48,679 nt of DNA from Anabaena sp. UHCC 0204 (GCF_009711975.1 NZ_VIKW01000003.1:1-48679), one strand, 5' to 3'. Numbered from the stretch's first letter, positions 17,330 through 27,707 are shown. Notes: generated from the letters alone by a model not told the origin. Made by a program: numbers and translations.

Positions 17330-18250
17330 ATGGCAGCATTGATCGGCAGAGATTTATTAAGTTTAGCGGATCTGAATTCTGGGGAACTGCAAGAACTTCT
17401 GGAATTAGCAACTCAACTAAAATCGGAAAAACTGAAGTTGCATTGCAATAAAGTCTTGGGTTTGTTGTTTTCCAAAGCTTCAACACGCACTAGAGTTAGT
17501 TTCACAGTAGCAATGTACCAACTGGGGGGACAGGTAATTGATCTTCACCCTAATGTCACTCAAGTAAGTCGAGGAGAACCTATCCAAGATACTGCTAGGG
17601 TGTTAGATCGTTATTTAGATGTTTTAGCAATTCGCACCTTTGCTCAACAGGAGTTGGAAACTTTTGCGAAATATGCGAAAATTCCGGTAATTAATGCCCT
17701 CACCGATTTAGAACACCCCTGTCAAATATTGGCTGATTTACTGACAATTCAAGAAAAGTTTGGGAGTTTGGCAGGTTTAACTTTAACTTATGTCGGTGAT
17801 GGTAATAATGTCGCTAATTCCCTGATGTTGGGTTGTGCTTTGGTGGGAATGAATGTTAGGGTAGCTTTTCCGTCTGGATATTCACCAGATGCGGAAATTG
17901 TGGAAAAATCGAGAGCGATCGCTAATAATAAAACTGAAGTTCTATTAACTCATGATCCCGAAGCAGCAGCCAAAGGTGCATCGGTACTATACACTGATGT
18001 TTGGGCAAGCATGGGACAAGAAACAGAAGCTAATAACCGGTTCCCTGTTTTTCAACCTTATCAAATTTCTGAACAATTATTAAGTCTTGCTGATCCAGAG
18101 GCAATTGTTTTACACTGCTTACCAGCCCATCGTGGAGAAGAAATTACTGAAGAAGTAATTGAAGGTTCACAATCACGGGTTTGGGATCAGGCAGAAAATC
18201 GCCTACACGCTCAAAAAGCTTTACTTGCGAGTATTTTAGGAGCAAAATAA
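17330..18250 (+). CDS. argF: Ornithine carbamoyltransferase
   Basis: This 306-residue enzyme joins carbamoyl phosphate and ornithine to give citrulline in arginine synthesis. The carbamoyl-phosphate loop SKASTRTR (residues 48-55), the HPCQILADL motif in the middle, and the ornithine-loop HCLPAHRGEE near residue 265 are all intact. Length is standard for anabolic ArgF. It is the first host gene past the tRNA that flanks the CAST, monocistronic by spacing, with about 230 bp of non-coding DNA upstream. No clear NtcA or ArgR-type site was recognised. A short tandem repeat follows the stop. Confidence 0.97.
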   Translation: MAALIGRDLLSLADLNSGELQELLELATQLKSEKLKLHCNKVLGLLFSKASTRTRVSFTVAMYQLGGQVIDLHPNVTQVSRGEPIQDTARVLDRYLDVLAIRTFAQQELETFAKYAKIPVINALTDLEHPCQILADLLTIQEKFGSLAGLTLTYVGDGNNVANSLMLGCALVGMNVRVAFPSGYSPDAEIVEKSRAIANNKTEVLLTHDPEAAAKGASVLYTDVWASMGQETEANNRFPVFQPYQISEQLLSLADPEAIVLHCLPAHRGEEITEEVIEGSQSRVWDQAENRLHAQKALLASILGAK

Positions 18251-18260
18251 CAGTGTTAAT

Positions 18261-18288
18261 AATTGACAATTGACAATTGACAATTGAC
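18261..18288. repeat. STRR heptamer repeat (AATTGAC)
   Basis: Four perfect copies of AATTGAC follow argF, with degenerate continuation (AATTATTAATTGG). Heptanucleotide short tandem repeats of this kind are characteristic of heterocystous cyanobacteria. Confidence 0.9.
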
Positions 18289-18382
18289 AATTATTAATTG
18301 GTAATGGGTAATTGGTGAAATTCTTATCTGTTACCTATTATCATGAATATTTAATTAAAGCTTGTTAAGGGAAGATTTTTGT

Positions 18383-18396
18383 AGTACCAATGTTCT
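18383..18396 (+). promoter_or_regulatory. LexA box upstream of lexA (autoregulation)
   Basis: AGTACCAATGTTCT matches every constrained base of the Anabaena LexA operator consensus RGTACNNNDGTWCB. It lies 33 bp upstream of the chosen lexA start, and a candidate -10 (TATTAT, 18406-18411) lies between them, so bound LexA would block its own promoter. This position also argues against the in-frame ATG at 18397 as the true start. Confidence 0.85.
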
Positions 18397-18429
18397 ATGG
18401 GCATTTATTATTTACTTCCCGAAAAAATT

Positions 18430-19035
18430 ATGGAACGTCTCACAGATCCCCAAAAACAACTATATGAATGGTTGGTTGAATATATCAGGTTGAATCAACA
18501 TTCTCCCTCAATTCGCCAAATGATGCAAGGGATGAATTTGAAATCTCCTGCACCTATTCAAAGTCGTTTGGAACATTTACGTAATAAGGGTTACATCGGT
18601 TGGAATGAAGGTAGAGCGAGAACTCTTCGCATACTTCATCCTGTTAAACAAGGTGTACCAATTTTAGGAACTATTGCGGCGGGTGGTTTGATAGAACCGT
18701 TCACAGACGCGGTAGAACATTTAGATTTGGCTAATTTATCATTACCTCCCCAAAGCTATGCTTTACGGGTTTCTGGGGACAGTATGATTGAAGATTTGAT
18801 TGCCGATGGTGATGTGGTGTTTTTGCGCCCTGTAGCTGAACCCAATCAGTTAAAAAATGGGACTATCGTGGCTGCGAGAGTGGAAGGACATGGAACAACC
18901 TTAAAACGGTTTTATCGCGATGATGATCTTGTGACTCTCAAACCTGCAAATCCTAATTATCATCCAATAGAAGTATCAGCAATGCAAGTAGAGGTGCAAG
19001 GTTCTTTGGTAGGTATTTGGCGTAATTATAACTAG
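18430..19035 (+). CDS. lexA: LexA repressor
   Basis: This 201-residue protein has an N-terminal winged helix (residues 1-65, LTDPQKQLYEWLVEYIRLNQHSPSIRQ) and an S24 autoprotease domain. The cleavage bond Ala84-Gly85 (TIAAGG), the catalytic Ser118 (SGDSMIED) and Lys159 (TTLKR) are all present, so RecA-stimulated self-cleavage should be possible, unlike in some unicellular cyanobacteria. I start at MERLTDPQ, because the earlier ATG (18397) abuts the LexA box and precedes a candidate -10. The next gene, an SF2 helicase on the same strand, could be read from the same promoter. Confidence 0.93.
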   Translation: MERLTDPQKQLYEWLVEYIRLNQHSPSIRQMMQGMNLKSPAPIQSRLEHLRNKGYIGWNEGRARTLRILHPVKQGVPILGTIAAGGLIEPFTDAVEHLDLANLSLPPQSYALRVSGDSMIEDLIADGDVVFLRPVAEPNQLKNGTIVAARVEGHGTTLKRFYRDDDLVTLKPANPNYHPIEVSAMQVEVQGSLVGIWRNYN

Positions 19036-19070
19036 TCAGTTGTCAGTTGTCAGTAGTCAGTTGTCAGTGG
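19034..19070. repeat. STRR repeat (CAGTTGT type) between lexA and helicase
   Basis: Degenerate heptamers (AGTCAGTTGTCAGTTGTCAG and onward) fill the gap after lexA. An open frame through them gives a false N-terminal extension of the helicase. Confidence 0.85.
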
Positions 19071-19144
19071 CAAATGAAAAACAGGTGACTACTGATTATT
19101 ACGAATTACCAATCACTAATTACCAATTACCAATTTGCAAATTT

Positions 19145-20626
19145 ATGTACCTGACGCAAAATGCAGTATCGAAATTGCCTAAATTTAAACTCAAATTACC
19201 TTATGCGGGTGAGAAAAAGGGCAGTTATCAAGTTAAGCAACTATTACCGGGATGTCCAAAAATGCCTTTATCTCTGCAATTGCGGGGATATCAACGCCAA
19301 GCTGTGACTAGCTGGTTTGCGAATCATGGCAGAGGGACATTAAAAATGGCTACTGGTAGTGGTAAGACTATTACTGCATTAGCGATCGCTTGTGAATTGT
19401 ACCAGCAAATTGGTTTACAAGTCTTGTTGGTGGTTTGTCCCTATCGTCATCTTGTTAGCCAGTGGGGTAGAGAATGTGAGAAGTTTAACTTACAGCCGAT
19501 TTTAGCATTTGATAACTTACGCAGTTGGCAAAGTCAACTTTCTACACAAATCTATAATCTGTGTTCTGGTTCTCAAAATTTCGTAACGGTAATTACCACT
19601 AACTCGACTTTAATTGGTGATGGTTTTCAGACACAACTTAAATATTTTCCCCCAAAAACTTTAATTATTGGTGATGAAGCCCATAATTTAGGCGCACCGA
19701 AATTAGAGGAAAGTTTACCCCGAAATGTGGGTTTACGTCTAGCTTTATCAGCCACACCAGAAAGATATTTTGATGATGATGGAACAGAATCTTTATTAGA
19801 TTATTTTGGAAATATTCTCCAACCTGAATTTAGTTTACAGGATGCCATTTCTCAAGGTGCATTAGTCCATTATATCTATAATCCGGTGTTGGTGGAGTTG
19901 ACGGAAACTGAAAGTATCGCTTATTTAAAACTAACTAAAAAAATTGGGCGTTCTCTCCTGTATCGAGATCGAGATATGGGGGAATCAGGAGATTTTGAAG
20001 ATAATGAAGATATCAAATCATTATTAATGCAAAGGGCGCGGTTAGTTGGCACTGCGGAAAATAAATTAATCGCCTTACAAGAGTTAATGGCTACTCGTCG
20101 AGAAACTACCCATACACTATTTTATTGTAGTGATGGTTCTCAAGAAATCGGACAACGTTCATCTCTGCGTCAACTCAAAGCGGTTTCTCAACTTTTGGGA
20201 GGAGAATTAGGTTATAAAATCAGTACCTATACAGCAAATACTTCTTTGGAAGAAAGGGAAACTTTACGCCGTCAATTTGAAAGTGGAGAATTACAAGGTT
20301 TAGTAGCAATTCGTTGTTTAGATGAAGGTGTGGATATTCCCGCAATTCAAACCGCAGTAATTTTATCAAGTTCAGGAAATCCCCGGCAATTTATCCAACG
20401 TCGGGGACGAGTTTTACGTCCTCACCCTGGCAAGGAAAGGGCAACTATTTTTGATATGATTGTTTTACCGCCAGATTTAGATAGAGAAACTATTGAAGTC
20501 GAACGGAATTTATTAAAGAAGGAATTACGGCGGTTTGTGGAATTTGCTGATTTGGCTGACAATGCTGGGGAAGCGAGGATGAAATTATTAACTTTGCAAA
20601 AACGATATGGGTTATTGGATATTTAA
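19145..20626 (+). CDS. SF2 DNA/RNA helicase (DEAD/DEAH type)
   Basis: This 493-residue protein has a complete SF2 core: Q-like LQLRGYQRQAV, Walker A MATGSGKT, motif II GDEAHNLG, motif III LALSATPERYF, and in the second RecA-like domain IRCLDEGVDIPAI and motif VI QFIQRRGRVLR. It resembles stand-alone restriction/repair-type helicases with no fused nuclease. I start at MYLTQNAVSK (19145), since the upstream in-frame 35 codons are translated STRR and spacer sequence. It follows lexA by about 110 bp on the same strand, so a DNA-damage role is plausible, but no LexA box was seen directly upstream. Specific function unknown. Confidence 0.9.
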   Translation: MYLTQNAVSKLPKFKLKLPYAGEKKGSYQVKQLLPGCPKMPLSLQLRGYQRQAVTSWFANHGRGTLKMATGSGKTITALAIACELYQQIGLQVLLVVCPYRHLVSQWGRECEKFNLQPILAFDNLRSWQSQLSTQIYNLCSGSQNFVTVITTNSTLIGDGFQTQLKYFPPKTLIIGDEAHNLGAPKLEESLPRNVGLRLALSATPERYFDDDGTESLLDYFGNILQPEFSLQDAISQGALVHYIYNPVLVELTETESIAYLKLTKKIGRSLLYRDRDMGESGDFEDNEDIKSLLMQRARLVGTAENKLIALQELMATRRETTHTLFYCSDGSQEIGQRSSLRQLKAVSQLLGGELGYKISTYTANTSLEERETLRRQFESGELQGLVAIRCLDEGVDIPAIQTAVILSSSGNPRQFIQRRGRVLRPHPGKERATIFDMIVLPPDLDRETIEVERNLLKKELRRFVEFADLADNAGEARMKLLTLQKRYGLLDI

Positions 20627-20718
20627 CACAGTCAAAAAAATAGCGTTGGTGAATGAAAGTATGAATTGGTTTTCAGTTTATATTTAATTTTGATCATCTA
20701 CTTATCAGTAAGCCCTAA

Positions 20719-23700
20719 TTACCAAGGGCTACCAATCATTGTAAAAGCAGCCCAATAATAGGGATGGGATAAACTTTTATTAGTTCCTTTTAATTCTGGT
20801 GGTAAAGAAATATCACCTCTTGTACCTCTTAATTCTCCATTTGTTACATTTACTTTATCTTGAATCATCGCTATTTGTGCTTGTCTTAATGCTTCAGATT
20901 TAATTGGTACATTTCTTAATTTCTGATAAAATTCGTTCATTAATCCTAATGTTCCCTCATCACTAACATACCACAAGCTGGCTAAGGCAGATTTGACTCC
21001 AGCTTGTACTGCTAAACCCGCAAAACCTAATTCTACTTGTTCATTTCCTAATGCTGTCCGACAAGCACTTAAGACTAATAATTCGACTGGAGGATTTCTA
21101 AATCCTAAGTTACGAATTTGGTTAATTTTTAATTTTTCTGTTCCCCAAAATTGAATATATGATTGATTAGGATCTTTAATATTAAATTCTCCATGAGTTG
21201 CTAAATGAACTATTTGTGTAACTCTTTGTTGTCGTTGTTTTTGGAGATTATTAATGGTAAATTCTTGATTAATAAAATAGCGATTTTCGCCAAATTCTTT
21301 GGCTACTGTTGGTAATTCTATCTTAACTCCTGGTAAATCATCTTGATTAGAATTGGCAAAATCCGAAGCTCCCATGATTAAAATTTGCGAATTTTTTAAA
21401 GATTCGTAACGAGTATCCATTAAAGACACACTGGGAATTAGTCCCATGTTATATTTTTCGACTAGATAATTTTTACCATCGTATAAAGCTGCAAAGGGAA
21501 GCGATCGCAAGTTATTATCAACGGAAAACAATAAGGTATCTATTTTTTCTGCGGTTAATACTGCTTCGATAGGTGCAATGAGAGAATTATAAAGCTTTTT
21601 CCCAGACTGCTGATAACCAACACTAGAAAGGTCTGTAATTTGGTTACGGAAAGTTTTTACATCAGCAATTATTTGTTTTCTGTCGAATTTGACATTACGA
21701 TGAATTGCTTTTCCAGCAGGTGTAATTACCACTAAGTCTAAAGATTCAGGTTGTGATATGATGTAAACGATCGCTGATTGCTTTCCAGTTTGTAGGGCAA
21801 TTTTCTTTAAAGCTGCGCGGATAGTTTCTGCTGTTTGTGGTTGAGCATTAAGTTCTAATTTTTCTTGATAATATTCTGTATATTCTCCAGATATGAATTG
21901 TTCAATTGAAGAAACTGCACCTGCTATATCACCTTGAATAAGTTGGTTTGATGCCGTTTGCCGAAGAAATTCACTACCAACTAAAAGAGGTTTTAAATTA
22001 GTTACTTCTGTGCCAATTTGTGCAACATTATCGGCTTTATCAATAACTGGAGGTTCTATATCTTCTTCATTCAAGGAAAATAGGCGAATATTTTCTTGAG
22101 TGTAAGTTGATAAAACCGGAAGAGTTGGCATTATAGTATTATTAACACCAGATGTAATTGCTCCGGCTGTACCGTGAATATCAGCATTACCAATAATAAA
22201 AGGAAGTACACCTGGATGATATATAGTAATATCACCACCCCCTAAACCTCCAGCAGTAGAAATAGAGGCACTAATACCATTTTGATCAATAAATGTACCT
22301 GTAGAGCGGAACGTATCTAAGGCGATAATATCAACGTTACCACCAAAACCATTTGTTCCACCTTGAGTATTAATGGATGTAATAATAGTTGTAATTGGGT
22401 CAATTGTGACATTTCCACCGTTACCAATGCTAGAACTAGAATCTATTTGACCAGTAATAATTTGGTTTTGGGCTAAGATATTAATATCTCCTCCACCATT
22501 AGCAGAACTAGAGTTAAGATTATTTGTGGTAATGTTTTGACTAGTTAAAGTTATTTCTTGTCCGTTGGCAGTAATATTGCCTGTGGTAATATTTTGATTA
22601 GTGCGTAAATTCAAACCACTTTGATTTGTATTAAGATCGCCCAATGTTGTATTTCCGATGCCAAAAGTTTGGGTAATACTCGCAGCATTGATATTTTTGC
22701 CAGTGACATTAATAGCTTGATTAATAGCAAGATTTCCTAAAGTTAGATTATTGCCTAAGTCACTATTAAAATTGATATCACCACCTGCACTGAAACTCAG
22801 ATCATAATTACCGTTGATGCTATTGGTGCTAATAGAGTTATCAGCCGTGAGAGTAGTATTATTAATGAGGTTAACGGTATCGTTGAGGTTAATATTTCCA
22901 CCGATAGCTTGAATATTACCATTTAATTCAGTGAGACCAGATGCGTCAGTAGTGATACTTGCGGCGTTAACATTGGCGAAAGATGTTTTTCCACTACTAT
23001 TAATATTTAAATCTCCGAGAGTTTCTATATTCCCAACTGCTTGTGTAAAAATAACGTCAGCACCACCAGCATTAATCGTCAAATTCTTATTACCATCAAC
23101 TGTGTTATTGAAGGTGATCCCATTAGTGGTGATAGTGGAATTATTGGTAAAAATAACTGGGTAATTATAAGTTTGAGGATTAATGGTAGTAATATCTCCA
23201 CCGATAAAAGTGGTAGCCTCAAAAGTGATAGCTGGGGTAGTGATAGAGTTATTTATAGCAACTGTACCAAACAATGGCGATCGCAATATCACCGGATCAT
23301 TAAATATAAGATTATCTGCTAATGTAATTACACCGCTACTATCACTACGTCCAATGATAATTGAGTTAAAACCATCCTGAAGATTGCCTATTGCGGTACT
23401 GTTAAGATTAAAAGTTCCAATTGCACCATTCCCAAGACCAATAGTTGTGTTAGGTGTTAGAGGTTGAAGGGTTAAATTTCCTGTACCTTGCAAGCTAATA
23501 TTAGTTAAATCGAGAGTATCTGTAGTGAGGGTAATATCTCCCGTTTGATTAATAATAGAAGAAAGTGAGCCTTCTCCATAAATTCCTAATTTGGTAGCAG
23601 GAGCAGTTCCAGTTAAGCTAATTTGACCTGATCCTGTGGATGTAATCTGTGTTCCTTGACGAAGTAAAACTGCATAATCTCCATTATTAGTTGCACTATC

Positions 23701-26700
23701 TCCATCAATTGTAATATTCCCTGTTCCACCTGTTGCAACTGTACTATTAAAGAACTCTACAGCAGTATTAACAGATCCTTGTCCAGATACTCCTGTGAAC
23801 GTAATTGAGCCATTGTTGGATGTGATGTTACTATTTTGAACAAGAACTCCATCATTACCTGTATTTATTTCTTCTTGGTCTCCACCTTTTCCACTCAGAG
23901 TAATTTCTCCATTATTGGACTGTATCGTAGAATTATCAATAAAAATTCCTGCAAAATTTCCTGGATTTGTGCCAATTTGATTAGCATTCAAAACAATATT
24001 TCCGCTATCAGTTGTAATACTTGAACCGGAATAAATGTTAATGCTACGAGTCGTATCTAGGTTAATATTTCCAATTCCGGTAGTTTCTAATCCACTACTA
24101 TTAACCAGAAAAATATCATCCCCGGTGAAGTTAATATTTCCGTTGTCAGTTGTAATCCTTGAACCAGAATTTAGGGTAATACTTCTGTTGGCATCAAATT
24201 GAACATTACCTGTTCCTGTTGTGGAAATAGCCGCATTAGAATTAATATCTTGACCTGCTAGAGTAATCTCACCACCACTACCACCAGTATTAGAAACTGC
24301 ATTTAGATTTCCTGTATTGATTGTTCCGGTTGTTGAGAGGGAAATATCACCACCATTACCGTTAAATTGAACCGTATCAGTGGAACTAGAATTTAATGTG
24401 CCAGCACTTGTATCAATATTGCCAGTTCCCGTTACTTCTAGAGTAATATCGCCCCCATTATGCAAACGGGAGGTAGATAATATATCACCTGTATTGATGT
24501 TGCCATTAGCGGTTGTAAGGGTAATAGCACCACCTGATCCATCATTATTAGCCCCTGAGTTGAGACTGCCTCCGGTAGTATTGATATTGCCATTACCACT
24601 ATTGACGGTGAGGAAAATATTACCGCCTTGAGATCCAGTAACTGTTGTATTTGAGAATGTTATGATATTTCCTGTGGTAATGTCTCCATCTTGAGTGAAG
24701 ACAAAAATAGTTCCTCCAGAACCATTTATAGCGGAGGCATCGAGAGTTCCACCTGTTGTATTAATGCTGCCTGTGCTACCTGTGGTATTTAATGTAATGT
24801 TTCCGGCTGTACCAAGCCCATTGAAGATTTCGGTTTTTAACGTCCCAGTTGTAATATTACTTCCACTTGTAATTTGAATTGCTCCGCCGTTGATATTACT
24901 ACCAATTAAGTCAACTGAAGTATCAATCTCACCTGTGGTAATGTTGCCTATTGCATCGAGAGTAACTGTCCGACTGGAGTTGAAGATATTCCCACTGTTA
25001 ATACCTCCAATACCTGCCAAAAGTGTGATAGTTGCATTATCAGATCCAGTAAGTGTAAAACCTGTGGAGTTGATAGAACCTAAAGGCGATCGCACTGTTA
25101 TAGGATCATTAAATGTTGTATTACCCGCAAAGGTAACTGCACCACTACTATCAGCCCGTCCAATGGTAATAGAATTAAAGCCATTAGTAAAACTTGCTAA
25201 TTCTGCATTATTGAGAAATGTGGTATTTGCCGCTCCACCTCCACCAATTGTCATTCCTAAATTGACAGATAGAGGCTGAATCAGTAAATTACCTGTACCT
25301 GAGAAGGAATTATTACTTGGATCAATATCTGTTGTATCTGCTGTCAGGCTTAGATTCCCAATTCCTGAATTAATATTCACTGCAAGAGCAGAAAAATCTA
25401 CTGAATTTGTACTATTTGCGGAGAGACTTAAATTTCCCCCTCCTGAATTGAGGGAAACACTCTCTAAGAAAATACCATCCCCATTCACACCGTTACCAGT
25501 TAGAGTAAGACTTCCTCCTCCTGAATTAATATTTGCTCCTTGGATGAAAATTCCAGTTCCATCACTTGTACCATTCAGAGTAATATTTCCTCCACCACTG
25601 GAAATGCTGGAGGAGTAGTCAATGCTAATTGCCGGAAACTCAGTAGCATCATTATTAATTCCTGTCAGGGTAATATTCCCACCACCTGAATTAATTGTTA
25701 CTGCTTCAAGCTCAACACTGGAATCAGAAGTAGCCCCTCCTCCCTGTAAGTTAATGTCGCCTCCGTTGGTAATGAGGCTATAATTTAAACCATCTTGAAT
25801 TGAACCAATACCATTATTCTCAACGTCGGCAATAATATTTAAACTACCGCCATTGGTTGTGATATTATTCAAAAGAATATAATCACGAGCCTGTGCAGTT
25901 AAGCCCACACCGGGCTGAGTGATGTTAATTCCTGTTTCAAACCAAATACTACCTTCTGCTTGCAGGATGACATTGCTAGTAGCATTATTAATCAAGTCAG
26001 CATTAATGTTAGAACTTATTCCGTCACTATTGGGATTACTAAAAACAGAGACATTAGCAAGAGAAGCACTACCACCGGCAGCAACTATATTAATATCTGT
26101 AGGATCTAGTAGGAGCGTTCCTAAATTTCCGTTAACTGCAAAGGTATTAACCTGACCATTAAAATCCAAAAACTCTTTACCGGATACTTCGACAAAACCG
26201 CCATTACCGCTTGTTGAACCACCTTGGGCGTTAATATTTCCATAGAATCGAGTGGTGTTATCTGCCCAAAAAATAACTTTACCACCATCACCATTAATTA
26301 AGGCATCAGCATTAATTGTTGAGTCGGAATTAACAAAGGTAAATTGTGAATTCGGTACTGTGCCATTACCTTGATAATCTCCACCGATTAAGACAGTACC
26401 ACCACCATTTGTACCAGAGGCGTTAATATTACCGTCAATTACCCCAACTTTTTCGCCTAAAACATTGACTTTTCCACCAGTTTGACCAGAAACATCAATA
26501 TTCCCGGAGGCTATAGTTGTTCCCCCATCAGCAGGTACAATTACCCCAGAACTGGTTAATACTACCTCTCCATTACTATCAACTGTTACCCCAGTAGCTT
26601 GACTGACATTGCCTCCTGTCAATAATTCTGGTAAAGAAAGACCAGTAATATTACTTGGTGCAGAAGTTTGTGTAGGGTTAACTTCTAAACTTAGTAAATG

Positions 26701-27384
26701 TCCTGGTTGAGAAATTTTAACTAAACTTGTACCAGGAACTGAGGCAATAGTAATATTGCCCTCTGGTGCGGTGAGAGTTCCCGTACTAATGACATTACCG
26801 CCAATTAAAGAGAGATTTTGCCCAGTTCCTACTTGCAAAGAACCGGTATTAATAATACTTCCTGGTTGATTAATATTAAAAGCAAACTGACTGGGATCTC
26901 CCAGTAATGTCGCATAATTATTTAAACCAGTAGCATTAAACCAAAGGTTATTACCAAAGCCAATGCCTGTAGCCGTTGTAGCGGTAAAGTTAGCAGGTAC
27001 ATTTAATTGAGAATTTGCACCAAAAATTATGCCTGATGGGTTGATTAAAAATAGATTAGAATTAGCACCTGTAACTTGGATTAAGCCATTAATTATAGAA
27101 GCATCACCGCCAACAACACGGCCGAGAATATTTTTAATTTGCGGATTTGATAAAAAATTAGCAATTTCGTGCTGATTTAGACCAAATTGGGTAAAACTGT
27201 GAAAAAGATTGATTTGATCTTGCGAAAGTGTCCCACCAGTGATGTCAATTTGATTACCATTCTGGTTGATAACTGTTCCTGTCCCGTCGGTAGCTGAAGT
27301 TACAGATTGGGCTTTTACTGATTGTGGGAATAGACCCATTAATAGTATTCCCAATAACAATAATTTTTTCCGTAAAGATATCAT
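20719..27384 (-). CDS. Giant secreted filamentous-haemagglutinin-type protein with C-terminal CHAT protease domain
   Basis: This 2221-residue protein begins with a Sec signal peptide (LRKKLLLLGILLMGLFPQSVKAQS). A TpsA-type secretion domain follows (about 30-170: INQNGNQIDITGG, FHSFTQFGLN, NIFGRV-like ILGRVVGG, NLFLINPSGIIFG). The centre is a long beta-helix of glycine/asparagine-rich repeats (SGGGNITL type), including a duplicated block with FNSITIGRADSSG and FNSIIIGRSDSSG. The last ~350 residues form a CHAT caspase-like domain with the dyad His2064 (LATHGEF) and Cys2108 (LSACRTALG). TpsA proteins are exported through a TpsB pore; none is encoded beside it. The fusion implies a peptidase domain delivered outside the inner membrane. 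Such fusions occur in cyanobacteria, but the role is unknown. Confidence 0.92.
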   Translation of the reverse strand: MISLRKKLLLLGILLMGLFPQSVKAQSVTSATDGTGTVINQNGNQIDITGGTLSQDQINLFHSFTQFGLNQHEIANFLSNPQIKNILGRVVGGDASIINGLIQVTGANSNLFLINPSGIIFGANSQLNVPANFTATTATGIGFGNNLWFNATGLNNYATLLGDPSQFAFNINQPGSIINTGSLQVGTGQNLSLIGGNVISTGTLTAPEGNITIASVPGTSLVKISQPGHLLSLEVNPTQTSAPSNITGLSLPELLTGGNVSQATGVTVDSNGEVVLTSSGVIVPADGGTTIASGNIDVSGQTGGKVNVLGEKVGVIDGNINASGTNGGGTVLIGGDYQGNGTVPNSQFTFVNSDSTINADALINGDGGKVIFWADNTTRFYGNINAQGGSTSGNGGFVEVSGKEFLDFNGQVNTFAVNGNLGTLLLDPTDINIVAAGGSASLANVSVFSNPNSDGISSNINADLINNATSNVILQAEGSIWFETGINITQPGVGLTAQARDYILLNNITTNGGSLNIIADVENNGIGSIQDGLNYSLITNGGDINLQGGGATSDSSVELEAVTINSGGGNITLTGINNDATEFPAISIDYSSSISSGGGNITLNGTSDGTGIFIQGANINSGGGSLTLTGNGVNGDGIFLESVSLNSGGGNLSLSANSTNSVDFSALAVNINSGIGNLSLTADTTDIDPSNNSFSGTGNLLIQPLSVNLGMTIGGGGAANTTFLNNAELASFTNGFNSITIGRADSSGAVTFAGNTTFNDPITVRSPLGSINSTGFTLTGSDNATITLLAGIGGINSGNIFNSSRTVTLDAIGNITTGEIDTSVDLIGSNINGGAIQITSGSNITTGTLKTEIFNGLGTAGNITLNTTGSTGSINTTGGTLDASAINGSGGTIFVFTQDGDITTGNIITFSNTTVTGSQGGNIFLTVNSGNGNINTTGGSLNSGANNDGSGGAITLTTANGNINTGDILSTSRLHNGGDITLEVTGTGNIDTSAGTLNSSSTDTVQFNGNGGDISLSTTGTINTGNLNAVSNTGGSGGEITLAGQDINSNAAISTTGTGNVQFDANRSITLNSGSRITTDNGNINFTGDDIFLVNSSGLETTGIGNINLDTTRSINIYSGSSITTDSGNIVLNANQIGTNPGNFAGIFIDNSTIQSNNGEITLSGKGGDQEEINTGNDGVLVQNSNITSNNGSITFTGVSGQGSVNTAVEFFNSTVATGGTGNITIDGDSATNNGDYAVLLRQGTQITSTGSGQISLTGTAPATKLGIYGEGSLSSIINQTGDITLTTDTLDLTNISLQGTGNLTLQPLTPNTTIGLGNGAIGTFNLNSTAIGNLQDGFNSIIIGRSDSSGVITLADNLIFNDPVILRSPLFGTVAINNSITTPAITFEATTFIGGDITTINPQTYNYPVIFTNNSTITTNGITFNNTVDGNKNLTINAGGADVIFTQAVGNIETLGDLNINSSGKTSFANVNAASITTDASGLTELNGNIQAIGGNINLNDTVNLINNTTLTADNSISTNSINGNYDLSFSAGGDINFNSDLGNNLTLGNLAINQAINVTGKNINAASITQTFGIGNTTLGDLNTNQSGLNLRTNQNITTGNITANGQEITLTSQNITTNNLNSSSANGGGDINILAQNQIITGQIDSSSSIGNGGNVTIDPITTIITSINTQGGTNGFGGNVDIIALDTFRSTGTFIDQNGISASISTAGGLGGGDITIYHPGVLPFIIGNADIHGTAGAITSGVNNTIMPTLPVLSTYTQENIRLFSLNEEDIEPPVIDKADNVAQIGTEVTNLKPLLVGSEFLRQTASNQLIQGDIAGAVSSIEQFISGEYTEYYQEKLELNAQPQTAETIRAALKKIALQTGKQSAIVYIISQPESLDLVVITPAGKAIHRNVKFDRKQIIADVKTFRNQITDLSSVGYQQSGKKLYNSLIAPIEAVLTAEKIDTLLFSVDNNLRSLPFAALYDGKNYLVEKYNMGLIPSVSLMDTRYESLKNSQILIMGASDFANSNQDDLPGVKIELPTVAKEFGENRYFINQEFTINNLQKQRQQRVTQIVHLATHGEFNIKDPNQSYIQFWGTEKLKINQIRNLGFRNPPVELLVLSACRTALGNEQVELGFAGLAVQAGVKSALASLWYVSDEGTLGLMNEFYQKLRNVPIKSEALRQAQIAMIQDKVNVTNGELRGTRGDISLPPELKGTNKSLSHPYYWAAFTMIGSPW

Positions 27385-27707
27385 TATTTTACTACTCTAT
27401 TGGCACTGAATTGTACTGGTGAGATACTTGAAATCCAATGCGGAAATAATACCAAAATATTACCGATTTTAAAAAATAGCTATAAATCTTGTTACATAAA
27501 GACTGCAAAGATTTATGGATAAAATTGATTGAAAAGTTTACAGGCTCACTTACATCCTCTTTAGACTGTTAATCTTGCGAGAATGCCACGTACCACAATT
27601 CCCACGCAAAAGGTACAAGATATGAGTAATATAAAATAGATATTCGTTCTGCATCGCAGACAGTAAATCTCTACTTACTATTCATCAAACCCCTTGGAGT
27701 TAGTTCT
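27385..27707. other. Intergenic region between the CHAT protein gene and psbI
   Basis: These 323 bp are AT-rich with no reading frame I trust. They should hold the divergent promoters of both neighbours. TATAAAAT (27630-27637) is a candidate psbI -10. GGAG (27696-27699) upstream of the psbI ATG is a likely ribosome binding site. No repeats were seen. Confidence 0.5.

Noticed and set aside
19040-19144. 35-residue N-terminal extension of the helicase.
   Set aside because: It translates STRR and spacer sequence (SVVSSQLSV, ELPITNYQLPI); the helicase-like part starts at 19145.
20719-21800. CHAT domain as a CRISPR-linked caspase (Craspase type).
   Set aside because: It is fused to a secreted beta-helix protein and lies outside the CAST, with no type III-E components.
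22931-26155. Plus-strand open frames opposite the giant haemagglutinin gene.
   Set aside because: They are antisense shadows of a repetitive coding region with valine/proline-rich translations and no family features.
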